In this document: positions 1-12,768 of the stretch, in pieces
Position numbering within the stretch: the stretch's first letter is position 1
How the letters are laid out: each line of letters starts with the position of its first letter
Origin: Bryopsis sp. KO-2023
Taxonomy: Eukaryota > Chlorophyta > Ulvophyceae > Bryopsidales > Bryopsidaceae
NCBI GenBank assembly: GCA_030272585.1
Contig: BSYQ01000005.1
Span: 1 to 64,000, forward strand
Reading direction: 5' to 3'
DNA length: 64,000 nt
Notes under the pieces: generated by a model
The model's database searches: none
Seen by the model: only the letters and a program-made list of their open reading frames with translations
What the model was told of the DNA's origin: nothing
Translations under genes and position numbers: made by a program

Positions 1-3000
1 CTAAACCCTAAACCCTAAACCCTAAACCCTAAACCCTAAACCCTAAACCCTAAACCCTAAACCCTAAACCCTAAACCCTAAACCCTAAACCCTAAACCCT
101 AAACCCTAAACCCTAAACCCTAAACCCTAAACCCTAAACCCTAAACCCTAAACCCTAAACCCTAAACCCTAAACCCTAAACCCTAAACCCTAAACCCTAA
201 ACCCTAAACCCTAAACCCTAAACCCTAAACCCTAAACCCTAAACCCTAAACCCTAAACCCTAAACCCTAAACCCTAAACCCTAAACCCTAAACCCTAAAC
301 CCTAAACCCTAAACCCTAAACCCTAAACCCTAAACCCTAAACCCTAAACCCTAAACCCTAAACCCTAAACCCTAAACCCTAAACCCTAAACCCTAAACCC
401 TAAACCCTAAACCCTAAACCCTAAACCCTAAACCCTAAACCCTAAACCCTAAACCCTAAACCCTAAACCCTAAACCCTAAACCCTAAACCCTAAACCCTA
501 AACCCTAAACCCTAAACCCTAAACCCTAAACCCTAAACCCTAAACCCTAAACCCTAAACCCTAAACCCTAAACCCTAAACCCTAAACCCTAAACCCTAAA
601 CCCTAAACCCTAAACCCTAAACCCTAAACCCTAAACCCTAAACCCTAAACCCTAAACCCTAAACCCTAAACCCTAAACCCTAAACCCTAAACCCTAAACC
701 CTAAACCCTAAACCCTAAACCCTAAACCCTAAACCCTAAACCCTAAACCCTAAACCCTAAACCCTAAACCCTAAACCCTAAACCCTAAACCCTAAACCCT
801 AAACCCTAAACCCTAAACCCTAAACCCTAAACCCTAAACCCTAAACCCTAAACCCTAAACCCTAAACCCTAAACCCTAAACCCTAAACCCTAAACCCTAA
901 ACCCTAAACCCTAAACCCTAAACCCTAAACCCTAAACCCTAAACCCTAAACCCTAAACCCTAAACCCTAAACCCTAAACCCTAAACCCTAAACCCTAAAC
1001 CCTAAACCCTAAACCCTAAACCCTAAACCCTAAACCCTAAACCCTAAACCCTAAACCCTAAACCCTAAACCCTAAACCCTAAACCCTAAACCCTAAACCC
1101 TAAACCCTAAACCCTAAACCCTAAACCCTAAACCCTAAACCCTAAACCCTAAACCCTAAACCCTAAACCCTAAACCCTAAACCCTAAACCCTAAACCCTA
1201 AACCCTAAACCCTAAACCCTAAACCCTAAACCCTAAACCCTAAACCCTAAACCCTAAACCCTAAACCCTAAACCCTAAACCCTAAACCCTAAACCCTAAA
1301 CCCTAAACCCTAAACCCTAAACCCTAAACCCTAAACCCTAAACCCTAAACCCTAAACCCTAAACCCTAAACCCTAAACCCTAAACCCTAAACCCTAAACC
1401 CTAAACCCTAAACCCTAAACCCTAAACCCTAAACCCTAAACCCTAAACCCTAAACCCTAAACCCTAAACCCTAAACCCTAAACCCTAAACCCTAAACCCT
1501 AAACCCTAAACCCTAAACCCTAAACCCTAAACCCTAAACCCTAAACCCTAAACCCTAAACCCTAAACCCTAAACCCTAAACCCTAAACCCTAAACCCTAA
1601 ACCCTAAACCCTAAACCCTAAACCCTAAACCCTAAACCCTAAACCCTAAACCCTAAACCCTAAACCCTAAACCCTAAACCCTAAACCCTAAACCCTAAAC
1701 CCTAAACCCTAAACCCTAAACCCTAAACCCTAAACCCTAAACCCTAAACCCTAAACCCTAAACCCTAAACCCTAAACCCTAAACCCTAAACCCTAAACCC
1801 TAAACCCTAAACCCTAAACCCTAAACCCTAAACCCTAAACCCTAAACCCTAAACCCTAAACCCTAAACCCTAAACCCTAAACCCTAAACCCTAAACCCTA
1901 AACCCTAAACCCTAAACCCTAAACCCTAAACCCTAAACCCTAAACCCTAAACCCTAAACCCTAAACCCTAAACCCTAAACCCTAAACCCTAAACCCTAAA
2001 CCCTAAACCCTAAACCCTAAACCCTAAACCCTAAACCCTAAACCCTAAACCCTAAACCCTAAACCCTAAACCCTAAACCCTAAACCCTAAACCCTAAACC
2101 CTAAACCCTAAACCCTAAACCCTAAACCCTAAACCCTAAACCCTAAACCCTAAACCCTAAACCCTAAACCCTAAACCCTAAACCCTAAACCCTAAACCCT
2201 AAACCCTAAACCCTAAACCCTAAACCCTAAACCCTAAACCCTAAACCCTAAACCCTAAACCCTAAACCCTAAACCCTAAACCCTAAACCCTAAACCCTAA
2301 ACCCTAAACCCTAAACCCTAAACCCTAAACCCTAAACCCTAAACCCTAAACCCTAAACCCTAAACCCTAAACCCTAAACCCTAAACCCTAAACCCTAAAC
2401 CCTAAACCCTAAACCCTAAACCCTAAACCCTAAACCCTAAACCCTAAACCCTAAACCCTAAACCCTAAACCCTAAACCCTAAACCCTAAACCCTAAACCC
2501 TAAACCCTAAACCCTAAACCCTAAACCCTAAACCCTAAACCCTAAACCCTAAACCCTAAACCCTAAACCCTAAACCCTAAACCCTAAACCCTAAACCCTA
2601 AACCCTAAACCCTAAACCCTAAACCCTAAACCCTAAACCCTAAACCCTAAACCCTAAACCCTAAACCCTAAACCCTAAACCCTAAACCCTAAACCCTAAA
2701 CCCTAAACCCTAAACCCTAAACCCTAAACCCTAAACCCTAAACCCTAAACCCTAAACCCTAAACCCTAAACCCTAAACCCTAAACCCTAAACCCTAAACC
2801 CTAAACCCTAAACCCTAAACCCTAAACCCTAAACCCTAAACCCTAAACCCTAAACCCTAAACCCTAAACCCTAAACCCTAAACCCTAAACCCTAAACCCT
2901 AAACCCTAAACCCTAAACCCTAAACCCTAAACCCTAAACCCTAAACCCTAAACCCTAAACCCTAAACCCTAAACCCTAAACCCTAAACCCTAAACCCTAA

Positions 3001-4591
3001 ACCCTAAACCCTAAACCCTAAACCCTAAACCCTAAACCCTAAACCCTAAACCCTAAACCCTAAACCCTAAACCCTAAACCCTAAACCCTAAACCCTAAAC
3101 CCTAAACCCTAAACCCTAAACCCTAAACCCTAAACCCTAAACCCTAAACCCTAAACCCTAAACCCTAAACCCTAAACCCTAAACCCTAAACCCTAAACCC
3201 TAAACCCTAAACCCTAAACCCTAAACCCTAAACCCTAAACCCTAAACCCTAAACCCTAAACCCTAAACCCTAAACCCTAAACCCTAAACCCTAAACCCTA
3301 AACCCTAAACCCTAAACCCTAAACCCTAAACCCTAAACCCTAAACCCTAAACCCTAAACCCTAAACCCTAAACCCTAAACCCTAAACCCTAAACCCTAAA
3401 CCCTAAACCCTAAACCCTAAACCCTAAACCCTAAACCCTAAACCCTAAACCCTAAACCCTAAACCCTAAACCCTAAACCCTAAACCCTAAACCCTAAACC
3501 CTAAACCCTAAACCCTAAACCCTAAACCCTAAACCCTAAACCCTAAACCCTAAACCCTAAACCCTAAACCCTAAACCCTAAACCCTAAACCCTAAACCCT
3601 AAACCCTAAACCCTAAACCCTAAACCCTAAACCCTAAACCCTAAACCCTAAACCCTAAACCCTAAACCCTAAACCCTAAACCCTAAACCCTAAACCCTAA
3701 ACCCTAAACCCTAAACCCTAAACCCTAAACCCTAAACCCTAAACCCTAAACCCTAAACCCTAAACCCTAAACCCTAAACCCTAAACCCTAAACCCTAAAC
3801 CCTAAACCCTAAACCCTAAACCCTAAACCCTAAACCCTAAACCCTAAACCCTAAACCCTAAACCCTAAACCCTAAACCCTAAACCCTAAACCCTAAACCC
3901 TAAACCCTAAACCCTAAACCCTAAACCCTAAACCCTAAACCCTAAACCCTAAACCCTAAACCCTAAACCCTAAACCCTAAACCCTAAACCCTAAACCCTA
4001 AACCCTAAACCCTAAACCCTAAACCCTAAACCCTAAACCCTAAACCCTAAACCCTAAACCCTAAACCCTAAACCCTAAACCCTAAACCCTAAACCCTAAA
4101 CCCTAAACCCTAAACCCTAAACCCTAAACCCTAAACCCTAAACCCTAAACCCTAAACCCTAAACCCTAAACCCTAAACCCTAAACCCTAAACCCTAAACC
4201 CTAAACCCTAAACCCTAAACCCTAAACCCTAAACCCTAAACCCTAAACCCTAAACCCTAAACCCTAAACCCTAAACCCTAAACCCTAAACCCTAAACCCT
4301 AAACCCTAAACCCTAAACCCTAAACCCTAAACCCTAAACCCTAAACCCTAAACCCTAAACCCTAAACCCTAAACCCTAAACCCTAAACCCTAAACCCTAA
4401 ACCCTAAACCCTAAACCCTAAACCCTAAACCCTAAACCCTAAACCCTAAACCCTAAACCCTAAACCCTAAACCCTAAACCCTAAACCCTAAACCCTAAAC
4501 CCTAAAACCCTAAACCCTAAACCCTAAACCCTAAACCCTAAACCCTAAACCCTAAACCCTAAACCCTAAACCCTAAACCCTAAACCCTAAA
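1..4591. repeat. Telomere, CCCTAAA array
   Basis: About 655 head-to-tail copies of the heptamer CTAAACC/CCCTAAA run from the first base, so the window starts at a chromosome end and the 3' overhang strand would read TTTAGGG. Apart from one 8-nt unit (CCCTAAAA, near 4501-4508) I see no variant units. The array stops abruptly at about 4591 and a single degenerate unit follows at 4614-4623. The repeat type is shared by land plants, many green algae and some other protists, so it narrows but does not fix the taxon. Confidence 0.98.
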
Positions 4592-6121
4592 TTATTAAAC
4601 TACTAACCTTCGTAAACCCTAAAGTCGTCAGTTCGATGGGTAAAGACGTCACAAGTTGATTTTTTATCAAAAACACAATATGGGTATCAAAAGATAGGTC
4701 TCGAAAAAAGATTGCATTTGGCTTTAATCAGAATTTCGAAATTCCTTCTCATTTTCGAGATATCAAGCGTTAAAGGCAATCGCACAAGATCTGCGGTTTT
4801 GTAAAGTCAGTCATCAAGGTTGATACGTCTCGATAAATAAACATGTAACGAACCGTTCAAGAGCATTCTACTATTAAACGCCAAGGTCTCAGGATCGAAG
4901 CTTACTTCGATCGCTTTCGTTATCAAACAACGTTATACTTCCAAGCACGAAAGGAAACAAGCTCAGACTCGAACCTTCGATCTCTATAACACAAACATAA
5001 CATAAACCACCCTATCCACTCCAACCTTCCAAAACATTACATTATTAGATAAACGTTTCCGATTAAAGTACTTCGACCGTAATCAAGATCACTTGCACTT
5101 CAAAAGATAACTCATGATCACTTAATCGTAGCTCGATGTAGTGATGATGAGGGATAGAGTCTATGGAAGTCTTGAGTCATAAGGGTCGAAGTATCGAACC
5201 TAAGTCTAAACCAAATCACATACTTCATTCAAATTCGCTCTTTTCTGGTATAATACCCCCGGAGCGACCGAAAAATCCGGGGCCCCAGCTACATGGTGGT
5301 AGGATGTCCTGGTGGGTATTCGAGATGTGTGCTTGTCTCATTAGCCATAGCGGCATCGTGGGTTCAATTCCCGCCTGGGGCGAACATTTTTAATGATTTC
5401 ACTTTTTGATACTTCCGTAGTGTCGCGGGTTCGATTCCTTCCTTGTGTGCTTTCCTACGATTCGGTTGCAGTTCGGTTGCAGTTCTTTCGCTCCTACCAG
5501 CTTGCCTCTTACGAATTTTCGGCCGAAACACAAAATTTCAAAATCTACGTGAAATTTCTGAACTTTTGACTATAATATTGCATTTTCGTCAAAAGTCGTC
5601 CTTACTCATAGACGTCAAAGTCGTCATGACTAATGCTTACGAAATCCGAAAATTCGAAATGTTACTTTCTTCCATAAAAGATTCTCGCTTTGACAGAATT
5701 TCAATCGGACGTCTCCTTAAGGAGTTAGAGCCAATCAAAAATTAAGAATTGAAATTTCGTAATTAAATTTCCAAAAAGTCAAAAAATACTTTCTTCCAAA
5801 AATCCAAAATCTCGAAACGAAATCCTTTTAAGGTCAATACTTCAGGAGTTATGGCCAATCTGTCTTTTCTGCACTCGAAAAAAAGCCGAAAAAAGCCGAA
5901 ATGGGCCATCTTTGAGGCCCAAGCGCTTACAAATGAATCATTGAAATGACCTAAAATTTTGAGGACATGTTCCCACATAGAGGAGCAACATTTGCGAAAC
6001 TTTTTTTAGAAATATAATTAACAGGAAAAAAAGTTATGACTAAAAAACCCCTAAAAAAGCCCTTTTTTGGCCCTAGCGCAAAAATGAATCAATGAAATTG
6101 TGCATTCTAAAAAAAAAGATG
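4592..6121. other. Subtelomeric non-coding DNA
   Basis: No protein-coding gene is supported here; the open frames are short and look like chance. The DNA is AT-rich with A and T runs. A motif of roughly 30 bp containing AAATGAATCAWTGAAAT occurs twice, near 5925-5950 and 6072-6098, about 150 bp apart. A tRNA-like sequence at 5282-5382 is listed separately. A second isolated T-arm-like motif (GGGTTCGATTCC) lies near 5427-5438 with no recognisable rest of a tRNA. Confidence 0.6.
5282..5382 (+). tRNA. tRNA-like sequence or decayed intron-containing tRNA
   Basis: A perfect 7-bp acceptor stem pairs GCCCCAG (5282-5288) with CTGGGGC (5375-5381). A 5-bp T stem (GTGGG/CCCGC, with one G-T pair) encloses TTCAATT and gives a near-consensus B box. 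A D arm ACAT/ATGT with loop GGTGGTAGG follows the acceptor, and a T run at 5386-5390 could end Pol III transcription. The anticodon arm is poor: the best stem has four pairs and a loop of about 30 nt, and no convincing U33 or anticodon can be assigned. It may be an intron-bearing tRNA, a pseudogene or a tRNA-derived repeat. Confidence 0.4.
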
Positions 6122-6681
6122 ATTTTTAGAGTCGATTTAGTGGGGGAGCCGCGAGGACGCCCTCGATGGGGGACATCTAATCGCGTCCCCTGTCCGTCAT
6201 CGCGACCGGATCGCGCGGATCACCCGATCCACCAAAAACCACCCAGGTGCGCCCTGCCAGGGACGTCGCGACGACGCGACGGCCGAGGCGACGGCCGAGG
6301 TGGGAGCCGAGGTGGGAGGCCCGCGCCGAGGTGAGGCGTGGAACGCGCGCGCGGCGGCGGCGGCCCCAGATCTCCAGATCGGCGGGTGGGAGAACACGAA
6401 ACGAAAATAGAAAAGAACTGGAGCGGTTCTTTTTTCGACGAGAGAGAGGGCGAACGCGTGCGCCGACGTGCCTGCGGGGAGCGCTCGACTCACGGCGCTG
6501 CCGCGGAGTCGAGGCGATGCTTTCTGGGAGAAAAAAAACCGTGGTGGATCCCGCTTTTTCTGGGGCTTCGGAAATCCGCAAAAACTCCGACCCAGGTACG
6601 GAGAGGGCGCCGGCGAGCGCTCGGCTCACAGCGCTGTCGCGGACTCGGGGCGCTGCGTTCTGGGAGAAAAAAAACGTTGAG
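6122..6681. repeat. GC-rich subtelomeric block with an internal duplication
   Basis: This stretch is far more GC-rich than its surroundings. A segment of about 62 bp starting GAGCGCTCG and ending GGGAGAAAAAAAAC occurs at 6478-6541 and, with about ten changes, at 6613-6674. Open frames of 60-217 codons on both strands are GC-driven, overlap one another and have no recognisable domain, so I do not call a gene. The left edge (TCGATTTAGTGGGGGAG, near 6130) resembles sequence at 42050-42066, which suggests a shared subtelomeric module. Confidence 0.6.
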
Positions 6682-8612
6682 GAACTTTCGAAAGGAAACT
6701 CCCCCTTGGGTGGGACTTTCCTAAAGTAAATTTCTCCACCAAACTGGAATCCGACGTGGCAGCCCACATACACATTTGTTTGGCCTAATTTTTGAACCAC
6801 TGAGATTTCGGAATGTGCCAAACACATCACTCAAGTTTCGAAAGGAAACTCCCTCTGGGGTGGGACTTATGGGCAATCCAAGAAAAAACCTGATTTTCCT
6901 AAAGTGAATTTCTCCACCAAACTGGAATCCGACGTGGCAGCCCACATACACATTTGTTTGGCCTAATTTTTGAACCACTGAGATTTCGGAATGTGCCAAA
7001 CACATCACTCAAGTTTCGAAAGGAAACTCCCTCTGGGGTGGGACTTATGGGCAATCCAAGAAAAAACCTGATTTTCCTAAAGTAAATTTCTCCACCAAAC
7101 TGGAATCCGACGTGGCAGCCCACATACACATTTGTTTGGCCTAATTTTTGAACCACTGAGATTTCGGAATGTGCCAAACACATCACTCAAGTTTCGAAAG
7201 GAAACTCTCTCTGGGGTGGGACTTATGGGCAATCCAAGAAAAAACCTGATTTTCCTAAAGTAAATTTCTCCACCAAACTGGAATCCGACGTGGCAGCCCA
7301 CATACACATTTGTTTGGCCTGATATTTGAACCACTGAGTTTTCGGAATGTGCCAAACACATCACTCAAGTTTCGAAAGGAAACTCTCTCTGGGGTGGGAC
7401 TTATGGGCAATCCAAGAAAAAACCTGATTTTCCTAAAGTAAATTTCTCCACCAAACTGGAATCCGACGTGGCAGCCCACATAAACATTTGTTTGGCCTGA
7501 TATTTGGAACACTGAGATTTAGGAATGTTCCAAACACATCACTAAAGTTTCGAAAGGAAACTCCCCCTGGGGTGAGACTTATGGGCAATCCTTGATTTTC
7601 CTAAAGTAAATTTCTCCACCAAACTGGAATCCGACGTGGCAGCCCACATACACATTTGTTTGGCCTGATATTTGAAACACTGAGATTTAGGAATGTGCCA
7701 AACACATCACTCACGTTTCGAAAGGAAACTCCCCCTGGGGTGAGACTTATGGGCAATCCTTGATTTTCCTAAAGTAAATTTCTCCACCAAACTGGAATCC
7801 GACGTGGCAGCCCACATACACATTTGTTTGGCCTGATATTTGAACCACTGAGATTTAGGAATGTTCCAAACACATCACTGAAGTTTCGAAAGGAAACTCC
7901 CTCTGGGGTGGGACTTATGGGCAATCCAAGAAAAAACCTGATTTTCCTAAAGTAAATTTCTCCACCAAACTGGAATCCGACGTGGCAGCCCACATATACA
8001 TTTGTTTGGCCTGATATTTGAAACACTGAGATTTAGGAATGTGCCAAACACATCACACACGTTTCGAAAGGAAACTCCCCCTGGGGTGAGACTTATGGGC
8101 AATCCTTGATTTTCCTAAAGTAAATTTCTCCACCAAACTGGAATCCGACGTGGCAGCCCACATACACATTTGTTTGGCCTGATATTTGAAACACTGAGAT
8201 TTAGGAATGTGACAAACACAACACTCAAGTTTCGAAAGAAAACTCCCCCTGGGGTGAGACTTATGGGCAATCCTTGATTTTCCTAAAGTGAATTTCTCCA
8301 CCAAACTGGAATCCGACGTGGCAGCCCACATACACATTTGTTTGGCCTAATTTTTGAACCACTGAGATTTAGGAATGTTCCAAACACATCACTGAAGTTT
8401 CGAAAGGAAACTCCCTCTGGGGTGGGACTTATGGGCAATCCAAGAAAAAACCTGATTTTCCTAAAGTAAATTTCTCCACCAAACTGGAATCCGACGTGGC
8501 AGCCCACATACACATTTGTTTGGCCTGATTTTTGAACCACTGAGTTTTCGGAATGTGCCAAACACATCACTGAAGTTTCGAAAGGAAACTCTCCCTGGGG
8601 TGGGACTTATGA
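6682..8612. repeat. Subtelomeric satellite, eleven 168/178-bp units
   Basis: Using CCTAAAGT as the phase marker, units begin at 6720, 6898, 7076, 7254, 7432, 7600, 7768, 7946, 8114, 8282 and 8460, with a partial unit before. Spacings are 178 four times and then 168, 168, 178, 168, 168, 178. The 10-bp difference is the presence or absence of a CAAGAAAAAAC-type segment just before the phase marker. The 168-168-178 set occurs twice in a row (7432-7945 and 7946-8459), a 514-bp higher-order repeat. Reverse-strand open frames across the array are a by-product of the repeat and are not genes. Confidence 0.93.
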
Positions 8613-9002
8613 GCAAACATTGTAACATGGATGAGCAGTTGCAATTATAGGAGATGATGGTGTGTGGTAGTTTGGAGAAGAATCAGTTGGGTCACTGTTA
8701 GATGGTTGACAAGTTAGAAAGGTTGGGTGGTTCAGGCAACTAACATTAACTCCAGAGGTTGGATAAAAGGAAGCCCAAACAGTGAACGATAGTCTTCACT
8801 TGTAATCTGACTTTCCTCCGCTCGATCGAGTGCTTTACATCCATCGAACCCAATAAACCAAAATAAATAAACCAAATCAGAGAAAAACCCAATGGCCCTA
8901 GTCTAAAACAGAACTAGAAACACTCTTCTATACACAACTGCCAGAAACAGCCGACGAACGCAGTCTTTGTCCAGCCCCTCCACACTGGGATAGAACACCA
9001 GT
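8613..9002. other. Unassigned spacer downstream of the patatin-like gene
   Basis: Unique-looking sequence between the satellite and the 3' end of the reverse-strand phospholipase gene. I see no coding potential, repeat or RNA structure. It may contain the 3' UTR of that gene, since the last open frame ends at 9003. Confidence 0.4.
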
Positions 9003-12000
9003 CTACTCAGCCAAAAGAGCTCCATCAAACACATGGGCCCATATCTGGACAGCCTGTGGCTCGATATATTGACAGTGGCCAGCCTCCAGCAAACTGATCA
9101 CAGCAACAGAGCGGTACTGCGGGCTTGTCGCAAGGGGTTGCAGGTGGTGGACCAATGCTGGAAAGGGGGGGGGGGATTGCTTGTTTGGTGTGAAAAGTGA
9201 TGTTTTTTTTTTTAAGAAGTGCCCTGCTGCAATTGTTTCTTTCATGAGCTCCTCATCTTTCAGGACCTCTTCCAGCTCTTTCAGCACCGTATTATTGCCT
9301 GTAAGAAAAAACCCAAAAAAACTGAGCGATATGACTAATGTCATTTTTGGATTATCTTCAACACACAAAACTCCATCACTTTGCTTTCTTGAGCGAACCG
9401 AAAACACACAGCAGCTTCTCTTTTTCCCTTCCCAGCATCATCAATAACCCAATCCGTCAAAGAAGCCTCTCGAAGCTTGACATACCCATTCTCACCCACT
9501 GAGTCCGTTTCGACACAGGCCCCCAAATTGACACGCAGCACCGTGTGTTCCAATGCTGAGCAGAGCATTGCCACATCCTTTCCCCATTTGCATCTTGGAG
9601 TTGGGCAATCCACGACCACCAACCCCTTTCTTGGCCCCAGTCTGACTTCTTTGGGGGTGGAGCGGTGCACTCGTGACGTATCGATGCCAGACAGCAGAAT
9701 AGCAGCAGCCTCATCCAGAGAATCACTCACGCTTTCCAAGTAGTCCCCTGTGACTGCTTCAAGTTTTTCTCAAGCCTCTGGGTCCACGTTATTCAATGCC
9801 ATGTCGCAGCGATTGTCAGTTGCGCAGAACCTGTAAGCAAACAGTACCACCTCAAACAAAAGCAAAAGAAAAGAAAAGCACTATTAACATGAGATCTCCA
9901 TAGGATCCCATCGCAGGTAAAACAATTGCTTTCCTTGCATGGAGTGCTTTTCGTGAAATATTTCATCCCTGGCACCATTGGCAACACTGTGGATAGCACT
10001 TTATCCACCCTCTCCACATTGCAGGCACTCTCCAGCAGCACACTGCCGTTCTCTATGAATGTTGTTGATGATTTTTCCCGTTTGGCCACAGGAGTCACTC
10101 CAACACCCACCGACACGACACAATCGATCGGGGTTCCTGGCCACAGAAGGCTTCCCTGTTGAACAGCGACTGCTGCAGGGACTGCTACATGAACACAGCA
10201 TCAGTGAGCCTAACCACCAAAATCAACCCTACTGTACCCCAACATGCAGATCTATTGAGTGCATCTAGTTCAGTGAGGTTTTGCCAAAAATCCAAATGTC
10301 ACTGGTATGGTGTTCAATTCCACAGCCCACCTGTACAAACTCTCCTTCCAGCTCGACTGGTCTTCGGTCTCTGCCTGGCTAAAAACCTTTCCCCCGAGGG
10401 TTTTGTACGTTTTCCCACACTGATTCATGCTGAAATTCACCAAGCCGATTTCGCATGCCAGCATAGCCCCCGTCGAGGTCCCACCGATCAAATTGAAGAG
10501 GTCGAAAATTCTCTGACCTGTATGCCTTTCCAGCTCTCTTAAAACCATGACCGTTGCGATTCCCTTTATTCCACCCCCATCCAAGGACAACACCCGAACA
10601 CCTCGTCCACGAATCACCCCCCTGCCCACAATTCTACCTACTTCCTCGTTCTGACCTGTTGAGCCAATGAGGAAAAACCCAGCATCAGTCCATAACAATC
10701 CAGCTACTTTTCCTCCAAAAAAGACTTGAAAATAAAACCCTGCCAACTGTGCATGTCTCCGTTGAGGGCAAATGCTCGTTCAACGCCTTCATCGGTGCCC
10801 AACAAGAAGTTTTCGAAACGCCTATTCTTATTTTTATTTTTCACAGAAATAACACACAATTCATTTTTGTTACGAGTATTAAATTCACTGAGAATCAAAA
10901 CAACTTCGAATGTTTCTCAGGGTCCACTAATATGGAAGTATTCAACCCCCCCCCCCCCAAACCCCCCTCTTACCCAAGATTGCCAAGGCACGCTTGGCAC
11001 AAATCCCGCTGACTCGATCACCGACGTCTCTGTCCCCTTCGGCCAGACGAATCAACGAACCCAACAGCCCATCCACAGCAAGCTTTTTGACTTTGTTCTG
11101 GGCAGCAAATCCCAGGTTTTCCAGCACCTACAGCCCCAGGTGTTGCACCCTTGCCACCGAGCTCTCTTGAATCAATGACTGCAGTCTGACCTGGAGTCAA
11201 TAAGGACTCCGAGATGGCATCCGAGGTCAACACCAGGGTTGAAATCACACGAAGCCCCCTGAGCTGAATCTCCTATGCTGAAACAATCCACAACATAAAC
11301 ACATCAACAGGGACAAACTTCCTCATTCTCTTTTTTTTGTTGGGGGGGGGGGGGGGGGTGGGAGGGGGAAAGTGGTTTGAAGTGTTTTTCAATGTGGGCA
11401 CACAATATTGTGGCACTGAGGGGGGGGGGGGATTTCCCGCCACAAAAAATAGCAGGGGAATAATTTCTCTTTCATTTTTTATTTACTGAGAATCAATGGA
11501 GGGGAGGGGGACTGACGCTTCCTATGCCTATTGAGATTCGCATTTTTAAATATTCAGGGGCACCTCTCAATCTCACCTGCTTGTCTTGAGGTTCAATTCC
11601 TCCAAACATAGGCACTGGGGGAGTCCAACTGAATTCCAAACATACAGGAGTCAGTCTAGACCATCCCACAAGCAATACTGCTCTGCTCATCCCTGTTCAG
11701 GTATTCCCTGAGCAATGGAATGGAAGGAGGGGACAGCACCATGCATGTATGAGTATGTCAGGAGCAACTCCAACAAAATACCACAAAAATGGACAGGTTG
11801 GAGGAGAGATTGGAAGTTTCTGGAAGCCCATCCATGTTTTCACGCATTGAATGGAGTGCACTGAAGGCAAAAGGCCTACCAGACTCGTTAGCCCAAAGAC
11901 ATCACGCTCACCCAGAAGCGTTACGCGCTGGTTGTGGTCCAGTATGAGCGTCCTCAGTTTCGTCAAGTTTCCGAGACCCCTCGGCAAAAAAAAACGAAGG

Positions 12001-12005
12001 GAGAT
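9003..12005 (-). pseudogene. LRR-ARM-patatin phospholipase (pPLA-I type), decayed
   Basis: Reading the minus strand, spliced segments give LRRs (about 12005-11880, ending in donor GTAGGC, and one ending at 11577), armadillo-like helices (about 11272-11191 and 11127-10974), then the patatin domain. The patatin exon (about 10640-10331) has the glycine-rich oxyanion motif DGGGIKG and the nucleophile motif GGTSTGAM (GxSxG). Downstream exons (about 10140-9960 and 9830-9420) match later patatin blocks, for example PIDCVVSVG and ESACNVERV. This order is that of the plant pPLA-I lipid acyl hydrolases. A TGA sits at 9764-9766 where the family usually has Trp, in a frame that stays open on both sides. 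No start or N-terminal exon is seen; upstream lies an eL6 fragment. I judge it a 5'-truncated pseudogene; exon edges are approximate. Confidence 0.75.
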
Positions 12006-12027
12006 CTGCCAACGACTCTGGCAAGTG

Positions 12028-12229
12028 CGTCGCGATTACGTACGACTGTGCGATTCTCTTCGCAGGAACTCCGTTCAAAGAAAAGGGACCGGAAATCAAC
12101 AACAAACAACAAACCAGAAGGCAGCTGCTTCAAGAATACTGCACGCTTTCCACAGAACCGCCCAGCGACGATGATCACAATATCGTCAGACCAGAGTTGC
12201 TGAGGTTCAAATGGTACAGCCCTTCCCAC
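12028..12229 (-). pseudogene. RPL6: Ribosomal protein eL6 (RPL6) fragment, frameshifted
   Basis: One minus-strand frame gives IVIIVAGRFCGKRAVFLKQL and the next gives GPFSLNGVPAKRIAQSYVIA. Together these match the conserved core of large-subunit protein eL6 in order. The frame changes inside a TTG/TTT-rich stretch (plus strand about 12096-12115), which looks like replication slippage. eL6 similarity ends at about 12028, and 23 bp further on the LRR exon of the neighbouring gene begins in a third frame. No N- or C-terminal eL6 exons are visible, so this is a gene fragment, possibly brought in by a subtelomeric rearrangement. Confidence 0.8.
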
Positions 12230-12710
12230 CAGCCGACATCCACGACACCGGGAAGAAAGAACGCGAATCCAGGCCTGCTTTTAATCGACGCACACTCGTG
12301 ACGTCCAACCCGTTCAGAATATCGACCACAGTCCTGACGTTCGCAGCGCCCCCCAACTGTCGAACGAATTCGAGAGAGTACACGCTAGGGGGAGTTTTCT
12401 ATGGAGAAAAAAAGGGAAAAGAAGGAACGAAACCGAAAACGAACCAACACCCTGAAACCAACGAACCCGAAACACACCAAACACCCGCGCGCACAAAACC
12501 CCTTTTCCGTGGCTTGGGCGTGTCCCCAGGCTGGCCCGCATGTGCGACATGCGATTCGGGAACCTCGGGGGAGCCGGGTTGCCGGTCGCGTCAGCCCGAC
12601 CTGGGGATGGCTGGCGTCCCCGCACCTGTCACATCGACGGATCAGGCGTCCCCGAGCGTCCCCGGATCACGGATCAGCGTCCCCGGAACTGAGGGAAGCC
12701 TACCGGAATA
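12230..12710. other. Unassigned subtelomeric spacer
   Basis: Moderately GC-rich sequence with several overlapping open frames on both strands, none with a recognisable domain or splice structure. It could contain the lost promoter or 5' exons of the eL6 fragment, but I see no evidence for that. Confidence 0.4.
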
Positions 12711-12768
12711 GTCAAGGAAAATTTTTTTCGCGCTCGCGAACCCCCAAACCCTAAATTGTCGTTCAGTG
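12711..12768. repeat. Interstitial telomere-linked subtelomeric repeat
   Basis: The segment contains AAGGAAAATTTTTTTCGCGC, then CGCGAACCCCCAAACCC and the telomere-like CAAACCCTAAATTG. Close relatives lie at 42085-42143 (same order, with several CCCTAAA units) and at 42946-42975 (CAAACCCTAAATTGGCG followed by TTCAATGG). The three copies show that telomere-adjacent modules have been copied into internal positions. Confidence 0.75.

Noticed and set aside
6721-8570. Chain of about 95-codon reverse-strand frames with repeated similar proteins
   Set aside because: They follow the 168/178-bp satellite unit exactly and change frame between units; there is no sign of a gene.
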